From: Siphonodentalium dalli
Taxonomy: Eukaryota; Mollusca; Scaphopoda; Gadilida; Siphonodentaliidae
Direction: 5' to 3'
DNA length: 64,000 nucleotides
Assembly (NCBI GenBank): GCA_032622095.1
Contig: CP136065.1
Location: 66,927,675-66,991,674 of the forward strand
The notes beneath the pieces are model-generated. The model was not told the DNA's origin and did not search any database. It saw only the letters and a list, made by a program, of their open reading frames with translations. Of this stretch, positions 34,667 through 47,463 are shown in pieces. Position numbers and translations under genes: made by a program. Each line of letters begins with the position of its first letter. Position 1 is the first letter of the stretch.

Positions 34667-34933
34667 CCGGAGTCGGAACTGTAGTCAATAGTGGTGTTAC
34701 GCTGCTTGTTGTTGTTGTTGAGACACCTGGCAACTGCCTGACTGCTGTGCAGAGATTATCAACCAGATTCAGTATGGAATTCGACTGCAAATGTTCCATG
34801 ATTATACGAGAGTGCCTTTGCCTCGCCAGTCTCAGCAATCGGCGAAGGTTGCGTTTCACAACGAGTTGATCAGATGGTCCCACACGCTCGTCGTTGGCTA
34901 AGCAAACTTTAAGAATCTCCCTCGATATCGAGC
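34667..34933 (-). CDS. Internal exon: helical segment with Thr/Ser-rich linker
   Basis: An 89-codon open segment runs from acceptor ccatttcag to donor CCGG/gtaata, phase 1-1 like the downstream exons. The first two thirds are rich in Arg, Leu and Ile and look helical (for example VVKRNLRRLLRLARQRHSR), with two cysteines. The last third is a Thr/Ser/Pro run (STTTTSSVTPLLTTVPTPG) of the kind that forms an O-glycosylated spacer before an extracellular module. It lies 2.2 kb upstream, in gene direction, of the first SRCR exon, which is where such a spacer would belong. The only ORF start in the segment would be an internal GTG, so it makes sense only as a spliced exon. I recognise no family. Confidence 0.5.
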
Positions 34934-35209
34934 CTGAAATGGAATACGATTAGATTAGATATTTCGTGACAATAAATGTTGCCAGTACTGGCCGGTACCA
35001 GTCCACTGCTGGTAAACACGGCATACCGATGCAGGTACAGTACAAGTCAACAGAAGTGTATATAAAGCGTTATATTGGCGCGCCAAATATCGCAAAAATA
35101 TTGCAAGTGAAACGCTTACATGCGCGAGCTTGCGATAATGCAATATTTTGCGCTTAATATTGCAATACCTAGCGCTTAATATTGCGATAAAAATTGTGAG
35201 ATTTAGCAC

Positions 35210-36110
35210 AAATTATTTCTTCTTCCTCTTTACTGTTTGTGCCATATATACATATGATGGCGATTGCGACCATTTTTCGCTTTTATTTTACCTCATACGT
35301 TTTTAATTTTATCTACGTAATTTGGAAGGGTGTATACTATAGGTTGACATATATTGATATACCGGCTTCGTATGCCCTGAAAAATACTTGCCATTGTCAC
35401 AGCCATTCAGCTGCAGTTCTCAATTATTCGCAGATAAGTGAAATAAACGCTCTTTATTTCTACCATATCAGGAATAGACCAACGCGGCTTTCCACATGGG
35501 CCACACCCACAGCGGTAGTACCACCCACTGACAATAAGCTGAAATAGTCTCATCGGTACACATTGTTTACATTTAATTTTTGAATGTTTTATATGAACTC
35601 CTTGCTCAATTTAACATTGTATGTTTTCGATTGAACTGTTGACTCGATTTAACATTTAAATTTTAATGTTTAAATTTAAATTTAAATTTAAATTTTTAAG
35701 TTTAAATTTAAATTTTTAAGTTGAAATTTACATTTTTGTTAAATAAAATGTAATTTAATTATTGTATTTTGTTTGGACAGAACTGCTGACTCAATTTCCA
35801 TTTTATTTTGTTTTTAGTAAAATTTAATTTGATTAGTGTATGTTTTAGATTGAACCGATGACTCCATTTAACATTTAAATAAAAATAAAATTTAATTCAA
35901 AAACAAACGCCGTTATAACATCCGCCAGTGAACCCAGAGTCGCCACAAAATTTTTAATCGGTCCAGGGTCTGGGAGAAATATCGCGAACAGACAGATAGG
36001 CGCTCTTGAGTCCAGGCAAATTAGGTTTCACTAGTGAAAAAAATCTGGGAAAGCCGATTTTTTTCAGGGATCAATAAGAACATGTTTATGAACAACATGG
36101 CAAAAGTCCC
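35210..36110. repeat. AT-rich tandem-like sequence with (TTTAAA)n
   Basis: 35640-35725 is tttaaattt repeats. The phrase gactc.atttaacattt with gattgaac recurs near 35610, 35640, 35785 and 35855. About 35440-35480 resembles the interior of the 52267-52758 MITE. Confidence 0.5.
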
Positions 36111-38159
36111 CCTAAAATCCGAGTTGAGCTTTTTTTAGATATCTTGATTTTTCGGAGTGGTTCAAATTCTGAAGCATTTCCATCAGGCCATATGCGAATG
36201 CAGTCATATGTAGATCAATTAAATCCAAATTCATAAGACACATGCAAACAATGCTTAGTCGTGAACCATATAAGAAGAATGTATGTCCCAAAATGGCCGC
36301 CAAAATGGCCAAAATAGAATGAAATTTACATTTTATGCATAATTGAATAGCTAATCCCATAAGAGTGACAACACGCTCGAAATATGTGAGGAACTTTAAG
36401 AATGAGTACAAGAGAAACATTTTATCAGGGGTGTACGAATTATCTCTAATATATCTCGCGAGAGATGTAGCGAAAAGCAAGGTCTCATACAATGGTTAAA
36501 TCTGGACTTTTTGGGCGCAAAGAAACTGAAGAATAAGGCAATTTTTTCTGCACGATTTATCTTGAATCTTGTGATATATGTGTACACTACACTGTAACAT
36601 GAAATTTAATAGCGACGAATTGATTCTGTGACCTTTCCCAGAAACCTAAATATATGTGCTCATAGCAGTATCACTAATGTGACCGGTCATCGTTTCGTTT
36701 GATACATACACCATCAAACCTTTCAAAATGCACTGCTATAGAGCAGTATGAGAGATATTCATAGAGTAATGGGTGAATTGTGTAGATTATATTCTCTGTG
36801 TCTTAAAATAGTAGTCATAGGTGCCTAAGATCAAGTAATAAAACAAAAATATTTCGCTTTTATCACAATAATGAATGGTGGTATACTATGAACGCAATTT
36901 ATCAAAACACAAAGGGGTACCATACACTATCTTCAGAAAAATCTAAATTTGACAAAATTGCCCACATAGTCTGACAGAGACTGTCTTTATACCTGGAAAT
37001 AATATTTGGTTATATTGACCAAGGTCACATATACGCGAAGGGTACTTTGTTTTTCTGCAACCGCATTACCGTGTGTATCCCTTCTCCCCAATGTTACACA
37101 TATCTGCTGAACTAACAACCATAAATAGCAACATTGAGTCGATGTTCAACGCTGAAATAACAGCTTTAAACTCTGATCACCTGATATTTTGCACAAGTTC
37201 ATGGGTGGTTTTGGTAAGATATTTTCAAACAACATAACACGGAAAACTAATATTGTACATTGCGTAATAGCATATTCCAGTTGCAGACTGAAGTAAGTTG
37301 AACAAATTGTCTACCAAGACACCGGTTTGGAAGCAGCACGAAAATTAGTCTTATATAAAATGTACGATGTACTGTCTATTTGATCTGGTGTGATGGAGTG
37401 CTAATGTTTTGGAGCGGTGGCGGTTTCTTTGCAATATAATAAGCATTGCAACATACGTGTATGGTTTATTATCACGGACAGTGCTGAAAAATCCAGAAGA
37501 GCAACTAATATTTATACCGCAAGGGTATGCACTTAAGTTTCTGCGTTACATTCAATAATTTATTATCACGCAGAGTGAAACTACCATACATGTACACTGT
37601 GTGGCGAAACATTACTGCGTATGTTGCATGCCCGAAATTATTATTTTTGACCCCGACTGTAAACAGAAAATCCGAAATTTTAAAGACGTAAAATCATTGG
37701 GTTTGACTTGCGTTGCAATGACCGATAAATCCTCCATATGGATATGTTTTAATGATCTGTGTACCTTTAAAGTTAACAACATACTTATATATTACTAATA
37801 CGTATTTTACCTACTATGTGGTTATACAATAAGTTGCTTTCGTCTTGGCTTGGTGGTTGCGGCCATTTTGACAGCCATTTCATGACCGCGTTTGTATTAT
37901 TCTGATCGTGTCACTATATTCGCCCTCGTACTCATATTTCACATAGACTGGTATAACTGCGTAATGCATATGACTAGATTAGACAAAATAGAAGAGCAAA
38001 ATACGACCAGATCGTCGACAACCAGTTTTGGGGGTAGGGTTATGTTTTTTTTACCAGTTTTTACCACTTATGATATGCGTACTCGCTAATTCTGCTTATT
38101 ATAGCGACGGAGTGGTGTCTATGCAGTTTTTAAAATAGATAGCTTGCGTCTATGTTTTG
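36111..38159. other. Unassigned sequence
   Basis: A 126-codon frame (36112-36492, minus) has no recognisable domain and overlaps a dispersed repeat. No splice-bounded exon was found. Confidence 0.35.
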
Positions 38160-38540
38160 AGAAGCCCGAGAAATTCGACATCGAATACAACAGTTAGCCT
38201 TCAAAATCGTCATTGTTTTGGCTCAAATCCATATCTGCGAAATTCATTCGAAGTTTCCTTTTGAATGGGTGTCTTTGGTTCGAGAATTGTGTATCGAACA
38301 ACATTGAGTACCTTTTGTGTACGCTTCGGCTGAAAAATTGTTACAGCATCCAATTATTTCCATGATAGTGAAAAATATATTTTTTTTAAATTATATGGAA
38401 AAAATGATGTTACTCTGAAAGCGCAACTCGGATTTTAGGGGACTTTTCGTGACGCGTCCGCGATGTGATGGCCTAAACAATCAGCTTTCCCGGATTTATT
38501 TCCTTACTTTTCCACTTTCATGTCTAATGTGCCTGGACTG
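38160..38540 (-). repeat. Inverted copy of the dispersed repeat at 21928-22340
   Basis: Contains ctcggattttaggggacttt, tcgtgacgcgtccgcgatg and ctttcccggatttatttcct and ends gtgcctggact, in the order expected for a reverse complement. Confidence 0.6.
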
Positions 38541-38549
38541 AGAATAGAG

Positions 38550-38830
38550 TATCGAATTTTCAAAAATTCAAAACGCTAAAATTCTCATTTTGAAAGAAAG
38601 TCAATGCGTTTCTAGTATGACCCGTGGCCCTGGACCCGTTCTGAATATTTACTGGTATATAATACGAACGGATGGTGGCTTTATGGCGCCAAATCAATAG
38701 CGCATCTTTAAGCTATATAATAGGTACGATGCTGTGACTGAAAAATAAAACCCATTTTTAGACATTGAAACAATTATGTTTTTAATCTTGCAATTACGAA
38801 AACCATAGAACACATTATCGTGGACACCTC
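38550..38830 (+). repeat. Outlying unit of the 41-43.6 kb array
   Basis: Shares aaaacgctaaaattctcatt, ttgaaagaaagtcaatgcg, gttctgaatatttactgg and ttaagctataataggtacg with the units at 41-43.6 kb. Confidence 0.65.
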
Positions 38831-38960
38831 AAACGGCTCCTTGATTTATATATTTTGTCGCACGTTGGGCAAACGTATTCGTACCAGGTGATGGGACTAG
38901 GTTGACGATTTTGGCCGTCATTCTCGCATCTTTCTGCTTTTTGGTCGGTCGTTTTCTTAA

Positions 38961-39358
38961 AGGGGTACTGTACGCCATTTTCAATAAATTCCCGGTGATA
39001 AAACCATCTAATATCGATAATATATAGAAAACTAAGTAATTTGAGTCGAAGATGTATTCTGAAACTGTCAGGTTAATAGGTTAGCTTAAAATCAAAGTTA
39101 TTAATTTGATATAAAGTTGTCGTAAATTAAATTACGAATTTCCGTCTACAAGACTTAATCAAAATAATTCTCGGATAGTGGATTGGGCAAAGCGTGGCAC
39201 ACATGATCGTGTAAAAAATTATGTTGGTACTGGACGTAAACTCCAGCCACTCACTGACTAGTGACTATACAATGACTAGTATGCATATACTATATATTTG
39301 ATACATTTGCTTGAAAACTGTCCAAAAATGACTCGATAGCGACAATTGGTATTGTGAT
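38961..39358 (-). mobile_element. TTAA-type MITE (AGGGGTACTGTAC family), truncated copy
   Basis: Preceded by TTAA (38957-38960) and starts AGGGGTACTGTACGCC. Collinear with the reverse complement of 5329-5915 until about 39358. The other terminus is missing; a LINE 3' tail follows. Confidence 0.65.
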
Positions 39359-39545
39359 GAAGGCATTTCAAAGGTTCGATGTTCTAGTGAAGTGGACAAC
39401 TATACTGAAATTACGTTTATACTGTCATATTGATTACATGTGTGTTATTATTGTATCGGGAGAGGGGCTTCATACGTTGTAAAAACTTTTGCTCCAATCC
39501 CTTTTGTATATTATGCCAATAAAATATGTTTCAAGTCAATTATAC
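39359..39545 (+). mobile_element. LINE 3' UTR remnant
   Basis: Contains gggagaggggcttcatacgt and tttgctccaatccc and ends caataaaatatgtttcaa, matching the tails at 4950 and 9950. Confidence 0.65.
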
Positions 39546-39616
39546 TGAAACGGATACTCGTTCAATTTGGTTGAGTTGGATTTTTCCCTATATGTAACGT
39601 TTATGGAAGGAATTAA

Positions 39617-40095
39617 AGGTACTCAACCCGTAAAGAGGGTCCCCATCTCAACAGATTCCAACAACAACAATCCGATCAGAGGGTCCTATATTACTATTTC
39701 TTTGGCTTTGGGGGTAAAAAATATTTGATTCGAGTCGAGGAACCCATCAAACAAAGCTCAGAGTTATTAGATATTGATTTTTGAAAATTCTTATGTTCTC
39801 GAGATGAGTACTAATTACTGCCGTCAATTTGGTAACCTGCTCGAGATATTACGCCAAAGTTCTATTCAAACAGACAAGGATGGATAACTCTATAATCAAG
39901 TGGGTAATAATAACGAATTTTTGATTGTCTTCTGGGCCAGAAAGAATTCCCGATAATGAAAAATAATAGATTTCTAAAATCGATATCTAACAAATCTGAG
40001 CTTTGATGGTGACTTCCTCGACTCGAATAAAATATTTTTGACCCCCGAAGCCATTGAAATAGTAATTGAGAGGAGTTTTATCGGGTTGAGTACCT
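39617..40095. mobile_element. TTAA-flanked fold-back MITE (AGGTACTCAACCCG family)
   Basis: TTAA lies on both sides (39613-39616, 40096-40099). Ends are AGGTACTCAACCCG and its complement. Long arms: gattcgagtcgaggaaccc and ttcctcgactcgaataaaat are inverted copies. A partial second copy ends at 63983. Confidence 0.8.
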
Positions 40096-40811
40096 TTAAT
40101 CACACCTATAGTTAGGCTTGAGGTGTGAGTACCCATTTTAACTTTTATAAACAAATATAATTCGGGATATTATGTCCATACTTAAAAGTTAACCTTCGAC
40201 AACCTAATTGCCGTGAAGTTGCAAATGTTATTGTTAATGTTATGAAAACTTCCCATAATTGAATGAATCAATGGACTTCATCGACTTACACATGCTTTTA
40301 TTGTATGTAATTAATGCACATTTCGTGCCAATATGTAGTCGGATTAGGATACGCAAGATTTATTTATCAGCGTTGAGGAATCCGACAGGTCGTTTCCATT
40401 TGGGCGACGTCATACGGGTTGCTTGTCGCTGAGCACCCCGAGTAGTTCCTGCAGTTAATTAGCATAACAATAACCACCGCGATGTGTACAGGAGATTCGC
40501 GGAGACGATTATCCCCATTTATTATATGACTCATTATTTTCACTAAATACCAGCATTGTTTGGTGATAGTTTTCCGTAAAATCGGATCAAGATAGTATCG
40601 TGATCCGATTCCATATCATGCGTGTCTGAATCAGAACGAGGCTCCGGAAATGTTTTCAATTGAGAAATTTATTCTTGAAATTATTGTTGATTAAATTGTT
40701 GCGATTCGTTCATTAAATTTGAATTCAACTCATCACCTTTTTCGCAATAAAAGTTCAGAGGTTGGTTGTAATAATTAAGTTCAATTGGTCATATAATAAA
40801 CATATTATTAC
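40096..40811. other. Unassigned sequence
   Basis: Nothing recognised beyond a small inverted repeat near 40580 (atcggatcaagatag..gtgatccgat). Confidence 0.35.
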
Positions 40812-40813
40812 TA

Positions 40814-40955
40814 CAGTGAAGTGATCCGAGTCTCCACGTCACGTCTCGTCGAGAAGGTGAAATCACGGATCAGACTCAGCCTGCGACAGCTCGTCTGATC
40901 CGTGATCTCACCTTCTCAACTTCGCGTGATAATGGAGACTCAGATCACTTCACTG
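40814..40955. mobile_element. TA-flanked palindromic MITE (CAGTGAAGTGATC family)
   Basis: 142 bases, ends CAGTGAAGTGATCCGAGTCT and complement, TA on both sides. Arms extend to gaaggtga..cacggatcagac around a gcctgcgacagc loop. Confidence 0.8.
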
Positions 40956-41029
40956 TAGTGATAATCTCTATATATTATTCCCAGGTTTAATGATGCCCGG
41001 TCCGATTTGACACCAAATCTTGGCCAACT

Positions 41030-43550
41030 TGCCTGAGCCAATTTCCAACTTATAACACGAAATACAATGTAAAATACCTGAAATCAACGTCATGTGTGTG
41101 ACGCTGGCATCGCGATAGTTCACACAACCATACATGAGTAGCGCCTCGAAAACAATAACAATAGGTCACAGCTGAAAAAACGCTTTTCGTGATCCACTTC
41201 TTGTGGGTGAGGAAAACATAGACGCTCTTTGTACGATGTATTTTAATGTTTGCTAGGCTGACACAAATTCTTATTTTGAAAGTCAAAGTGCTTCACGTAT
41301 GAATGGGCACATATGTCCGTTCTGAATGTACTGGTTTTATGGCGTCTAATTAACAGCGCATGTTCAAGCTATAATAGATACGGTGATGTGACTGGAAAAT
41401 CAAACCTAGGTTTTAGACAATGAATCAGATTGATTTGTTTTAATCTTGCAAAAAACAAAATAATAAAATTCATGAAAATCTTTAGGGCGGAAAAACATGA
41501 GTTGTAAATTAACAGTTGCTGTTATGGTCAGAGACCGTTACCGCGACTATCACGGTTAGTCACATGACCATCAGAATACCAACACATCAAACCGTGACAG
41601 TCGGTATGATTTAAACCTTACTTCATATATAGATGTTCGCCCCGTCTCCATGGAAACATGGAAGTCAACAAATGCATATGTCATTCCCACGCAAAGGCAT
41701 GCATTCTCCGAGGCGGCCAGATCGTCTCTGTCGGAATTGTTTAACGTGAGTACGTGACACAATGTTCACTGGAAAACTATGAGTTAAAATATTAACTTTC
41801 TAGTATGAAATAGCATGTTTTAATAAATAGCATAAATCGAATTCTACAAACATATGTGTGGTTTGACGCTTCATTCTTGAAAATCCGTCAGTATAAAAAC
41901 ACTATTTGCAATAAGATGTTGATCTTATGATCTCCAATTTTCAACTTTTGATACGAACTGTAAAATACCTTAAATTCGTATGACAGTGTTTAAAGCACCG
42001 CGAACATTCACAAAATCAACCATTAGTAACGCCCGGAAAACTACAAAAATGTCATAGCTGAGAACGCTCTTTATTATCCACTTATTGTGGGTAAATAAAC
42101 AGACGTTCTTCATTAGAATAGAGTGTAACAAAAAATTCTATTGCAGACCGTCAAATATTCAAAACGCTAAAATTATCATTTTGAAAGTCATCACGCCTCT
42201 CGTATGACCGGACCAATAGGCCCGTCATGAATATTTTTGCCGGCATATAACAAGAACTGAACATATGCATGGTGCCTTTATATTATCAAATCGGACAGCG
42301 CATATATAAGCTATAATAGATATGACTGAATAATCGAACGCACGAGCGAAGCATAGACGCTCTTTACGAGAATAGAGTATCGAATTTGTTTCCAGACTGG
42401 CAAATATTAAAAACGCTAAAATTCTCATTTTGAAAGAAAGTCAATGCGCTTCTATTATGAATGGGCCCCATGGACGCGTTCTGAATGTGTGACTAAACAC
42501 CGCCCGGACCAGTCCAGACCAGGTCCACTCAAATCACTCCAGACACCACAAGGGATGTCCGGGCTGTTGGCTTCATTCGCGGCGAACATATCCGCCGATG
42601 GCGGAATTTTTAGGGTTAATAGCGACACTTCTGTGTGTGACCAGAGACCCCTGTCCGTACATAGGTGGGTTTCCATTACACCCCCGCACATATATTGCAA
42701 TTAAAAACCATCCATATACCCCGCAGTAGTGGTCCGGTCTGGTGCGGGCTGGTCCGGGCGGTGTTTAGTCACACCGGTTCCAGAACGAATATTTACTGGT
42801 ATATAAGAACATATGGTGGCTTCATGGCCCCAAATCTGACAGCGCAGCTTTAAGCTATAATAGGTACGATGCTGTAACTAAAAAAATCAAACCCATTTTT
42901 AAACATTGAAACATAATTGTTTTTAATCTTGCACACAAAAATTACAAAACCCGTTTTTAATCTTGCACAAACAAATTACAAAACCCAAAGAACACATTAT
43001 ATATGTTAGACATCTATAGTTCTAAATCGATTAATAACTATTTTAGTCAGCCGCGTTGTTAGGCCCGTCATCTGACCAACATGATACAAACACATCAAAT
43101 TGTGACAGCTGATTGTGTTATGATCGTACAGGATTTAAGCCTTACTCTATATATACCATTTCGCCATGTCTCCATGGAAACTTATAAGTCAGCAGATACG
43201 CATTCGGTGGAAAACGCTTGAGAACGCTCTTCATTATTTTTTCTATTGCAGATTGGCAAATATTAAAAAACTAAAATTCTAATTTTGAAAATCAATGCGC
43301 TTCTCGTATGATAGGCCACATGGGCCCGTTCTGAATATGTTTGCCAGTATATATACCACAAACGTATACTATGGCGGCTTTATACTACCCAACCGGACAG
43401 CACATCTTTAAGCTATAATAGATGCGAAGCTGTGACTGAATAATCGAGCACACGAGGAAAGCATAGAATAGAGTATCGAATTTTTTTCTGGACTGGCAAA
43501 AATTCAAAACGCTAAAATCTCATTTTGAAAGAAAGTCAATGCCCTTCTCG
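41030..43550 (+). repeat. Tandem array of long degenerate units
   Basis: At least four units share, in order, ccgttctgaat, a ggtttatgg.gcc element, cagcgcat.tttaagctataata, gtgactgaa.aatc and tttttaatcttgc, then aaaacgctaaaattctcatt. Units can be aligned at about 41260, 42140, 42390/42780 and 43250. A second shared block (catgaccaac.tgatac and tccatggaaac) is at 41560-41690 and 43075-43190. No coding signature. Confidence 0.6.
42487..42774. mobile_element. 288-bp element with 26-bp perfect terminal inverted repeats
   Basis: Begins GTGTGACTAAACACCGCCCG and ends with the exact complement for 26 bases. It sits inside one array unit: the unit resumes after it at gaatatttactggtat. No target duplication is obvious. 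Related to 1530-2226. Confidence 0.8.
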
Positions 43551-43890
43551 CTTCTCCGCCCGTACACCAAAGGGTCCATCCGTCCCATATTGTTTTCCGG
43601 ATGATAACTTTAGTTATCGGATGGTTTTCAAATTTAGTATATGGAATACCCACATGGGAATACAGGTCAAGTTCGAATTTGGTTTCTGTCCGCCCATATT
43701 TGACTGAGTTAGGGTCCTAATTGTCTAATTTTCCGATTATTTTGGTATCCGGATGATAACATTAGTTTTAGTTATCCATTAATTGTTTTGAAATTTGGTA
43801 TAGGGATTACTCATATGAAAACGCAGATCACGGTCGAATTTAGGTTCGGTCTGACCAATTTTACCGTAGTTATTCTACAACTCCAGCTCC
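43551..43890 (+). repeat. Two tandem units of about 170 bp (CCGGATGATAACTTTAGTTA)
   Basis: Each unit has tccggatgataac.ttagtt, attgttttgaaattt, a ggaatac.catatgaaaac segment, gatcacggtcgaattt and gtccgaccaat. The second begins about 43745. Confidence 0.65.
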
Positions 43891-44870
43891 AAATGTATAG
43901 CTATCGTTTCGGGCGACACTGGCCGGTGGCCTTTTCTTTTGGTCAAAACCCGCACAACTGATGTTGTGACAGGGATTGTGACAAATGAGGGAAATGATCT
44001 CATTAGTTTAAATGACAGTTAAACCTGTTTCAGAAGCTATTTTTTATTAAACAAATGGTTAATGTAGGCAAATATGAAGATATTTTTAAATACTGGTTGA
44101 TAGGCATTTGTCTACCACATACATGCATTGGAATTCCCAGGTCAGTGTGTGCTGAGAGTATGCTAGGTCTACATGGGTGGTCAAATTCCATACTGCTAAA
44201 TGTAACTTCTAATGCATCGATGTAGCGGACAAATACAGTATCCCATTAGAAGCCGGCATGTGCCCATACAACACCAATTTTACAAAACAACAATTATCCC
44301 CTGAATATCCAGCGATATATCACCCCCTCCCTGCAAGCTATTACACGAACAGCACATATGTTTATGCTATTTGGCTGTAATATATTTTAAACTGACAACT
44401 GGCTAAACTCAATATTGACTTTCGAGTCGCTGTTAACATTTTTAAACATATGCAGTTGTTAACCTCCAATTCAACTAGATGTGGCATATTTTGAAAATAA
44501 ATACACAGGATATTTACCATGCTGCTATTGGAAATATGTTATAAATCTGCAACCCTCGGTCATTGTGCAGGGTACACGCAATTCCATACTTTCTAAATTC
44601 TAACTATATCCTGGTTAGTCGGTCAGCCGACCCATTATCTAGCATTTTTTTGCATACTATTTTTTTGTTAGTCTACTGGAGCAACTTCTATTATACTAAA
44701 TGGCAAGCAGTCACTGAGAACTGAGGTTCCATATTAGGTTCCAGTAACAGAGATGTCCGATTTATAATATATACTTTAATTATGCACAAATTCAGAAATT
44801 TGGCCGATTAGTTCAGATATTCAGACAATGTTTACTCCGTTCAGGAAAAATATACTACCCTAATTAGGTA
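43891..44870. other. Unassigned sequence
   Basis: No recognisable exon or repeat. Confidence 0.3.
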
Positions 44871-45065
44871 CCCCATAGTACCAGTATGGTTCCTGGACAG
44901 ATAATCCGGAGTACCTTGACAGATACTCCACATAGTACCTGGAATTTGGTACATCTGAGTACCCGGACAGATACTCCAGAATACCTGGATAGGCAATCTG
45001 AAGGTACCTAGATAGGTACTGCCAGAGTAACACCATTTTTGGTACTCCGCACGGGACGAGTATAG
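44871..45065. repeat. Degenerate minisatellite (AGTACCTGGACAGATACTCC)
   Basis: About five irregular units with the core gtacctggacagatactcc. They create a stop-poor minus-strand frame (44860-45312) that I do not regard as a gene. Confidence 0.65.
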
Positions 45066-46965
45066 TACCTACGTATGTTATCTGTGGTAGCTGGGGAATT
45101 GAGAGTGATATGTGCATTTTTATTAGCAGTTTGGGGTCTGTTTTCTGAGACATTCTAGCTTTCTGCATCGAAATGCCTGAAAACACAAATGCCAGGAAAA
45201 TTGGCGAGTGTGAAGGCGGCCACAGCAGACATCGTGATGTCAGACGCACACGTTTCATACACCGACATTGGGTTTTACGCTGTCGCTTGCCCTCGTTGCG
45301 AATGGCAAACAAATATTTTCATTGAGCACTAACAAATTACATTTGGCAAACATTTTGGGAAGTGGGGTTTTAGTAATGTGAACAATCTTGTGATAAAACA
45401 TCATCGAAAGTGTGTTATTCGTTATGTATACACAAAGGGAAACCTGTTCAAGAAATTTATCAACTTGGCGCAGTCAGCAGTGATATATCGAAAGTTATGT
45501 TATCTTTAGTTTTCACAAAACCATAATCCCTTCTTTCTCACATAATAAAACTTTCTTCAAAAAGCTAATCGACTGTGGGGGTTAAAATACGAGTCGGAAA
45601 AAGCGATGTTCTGCATATTTGTCATTGAGGCTGGTGTAAGTAATTTGAAACATGCTCTCAATGTAGATACAATCACTTTGCACGAAATAGAAATATGCAA
45701 TTATTAACTTATCTTTGCAGTTAAGTTTGGATTATGGACGCATTCAGTCATTGTAGAAATGCACGTTATGGCGACATTGCACGTATTTAGGAAGTCAGTG
45801 TTTCATGACCAGCTATAGTATAAGACAATATGTTAATAAGCCGAATGATAATGGCGACGGATTACTCTGACCCCCCCCCCATATGGACACACCAAAACAT
45901 TCCCATTATAGAGTTCTCACTTAAATAGTGTGAAAAGTGTGATATGGCATACATAATTATAGTCTGTTCTGTACGATAATGGAGCAGTCGGCGGGTGTTA
46001 TTTTCGGCATTTTTGCTTACATTAATTCATAGCGAATTCGACAGCAGGGTATGGGTTAATTTGTTCACTTCCGCTAAAGCTATCTACTTGTCCGATCGCC
46101 CATGAATGCAAAGGGGTATTCTTTAAATTATATGTTGTCCATTTCCGTGGCCGACTAGGGGGTGGTCTGTGCCTTTTTGAATTTTCCAAGTTATGGGTTA
46201 GCAGTGCCGTTTCCGCTCAAGCTATCGACTTTGGGATTGGAACTTTAGTACACTCATTGTCTGGTTTATTATGCACGACAGTCCATGCCCCATCTCGCTC
46301 GGACTACTGGGGGAGGTGCGGTCGGTGCAGTTGGGTGCGGTCGGCTAGTAGGACCCCGTGGGTCATCGGCGTGTTAGCGTTTTCATTTGGCAGTTCATGG
46401 TCAACAAAAAATTACAGTCCAACGGACCATCAAATTTAATTACCTTTCCCCCCATACACATTTATGTATTGTTTGTACACACGTACCACCTTTATACCCC
46501 CACCCACAATTTCACTAACATTTCAGTTTATCAGTATAATTCCCTCAGGTACGGAGCTCATACACAAGTAGAATGATTTCATTCAGTCTACATGGCTGTC
46601 TTTGCTGCAAATATGGATATATATCATATATACCGATAAACATATTGCTAAGCTTAGATCACTGGGTCGGATTCAAAATAGTATTGTAGAAATCCTAAAC
46701 CATTCAAGTCTCAACCAGTTCACCATCTAGCAGCAACTCATATGGTACCAATGTTCATCTTCCACTGGAGATCCATTAATTACTTCTTTACAAGCACTCG
46801 TCAATTCACATCGAGATTTTACAAACACTAGAATAATCTAAGTCATTTATCTAGTTCAGTAATATGTTCTTAGGGATATAATCTGATGGCCTATATACTT
46901 ATACAAATATATATCGGCAAGTTTTGACTCAATTAAAATTGCGCTCGTATAACAAATAAAACCTT
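45066..46965. other. Unassigned sequence
   Basis: Nothing supported; a short poly-C run lies near 45871 and a gcggtcggtgcagttgggtg duplication near 46318-46345. Confidence 0.3.
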
Positions 46966-47463
46966 AGATCATGTCACGATTATCTACGCTGGCTATGTCC
47001 GTTGAGTTTATATTATCGACGAGTTTAAAACATGGGAAATTGTTGCTGTTGTGACATGAAAGTTTATCACATTGAAAAACAATGCAGGTTTTATATTTCA
47101 TACAATGTAGATAATACCCGATCCCTAATCATTTATGTCACAGTAGGTGAAGGTCCCAGCTCGAGATTTAGCAGATTTTGATTTGCATAGCTTACAGTCA
47201 TTTCTCCCTAGAAATAATCCAATGTTTATTGCGAGTTCAACTCGCAAAAGTCACAAGATTCATGCAATTTCGAGTTTTGAAATAGATTATTAAGAAAAAT
47301 ATATTCAAAGAAATAAATTCCCAACATTGTTCAATTTTATAAAGTTCCGCGTCAGAACAGGTCAGAACATCAAAAGGTTTCCATGTTTTGCACGGGTGGA
47401 ATATATGTATGATCACTACGGTCGTACCCATGCAGAGTAGAGTAGAGATTCATGACATGATCC
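46966..47463. mobile_element. Possible MITE with AGATCATGTCACGA ends
   Basis: Left agatcatgtcacgattatct and right, inverted, ggatcatgtcatgaatctct. A very short relative with both ends lies at 61320-61395. No target duplication defined. Confidence 0.45.

Noticed and set aside
36112-36492. 126-codon minus-strand frame with hydrophobic stretches
   Set aside because: No recognisable membrane-protein pattern or splice borders, and its start overlaps a dispersed repeat seen at 21.9 and 38.4 kb.
42444-42704. Overlapping plus and minus frames of 81-86 codons
   Set aside because: They lie within a TIR element in a repeat array and show no domain.
44860-45312. 150-codon minus-strand frame
   Set aside because: More than a third of it is a degenerate GTACCTGGACAGATACTCC minisatellite; the rest shows no domain and no splice context.
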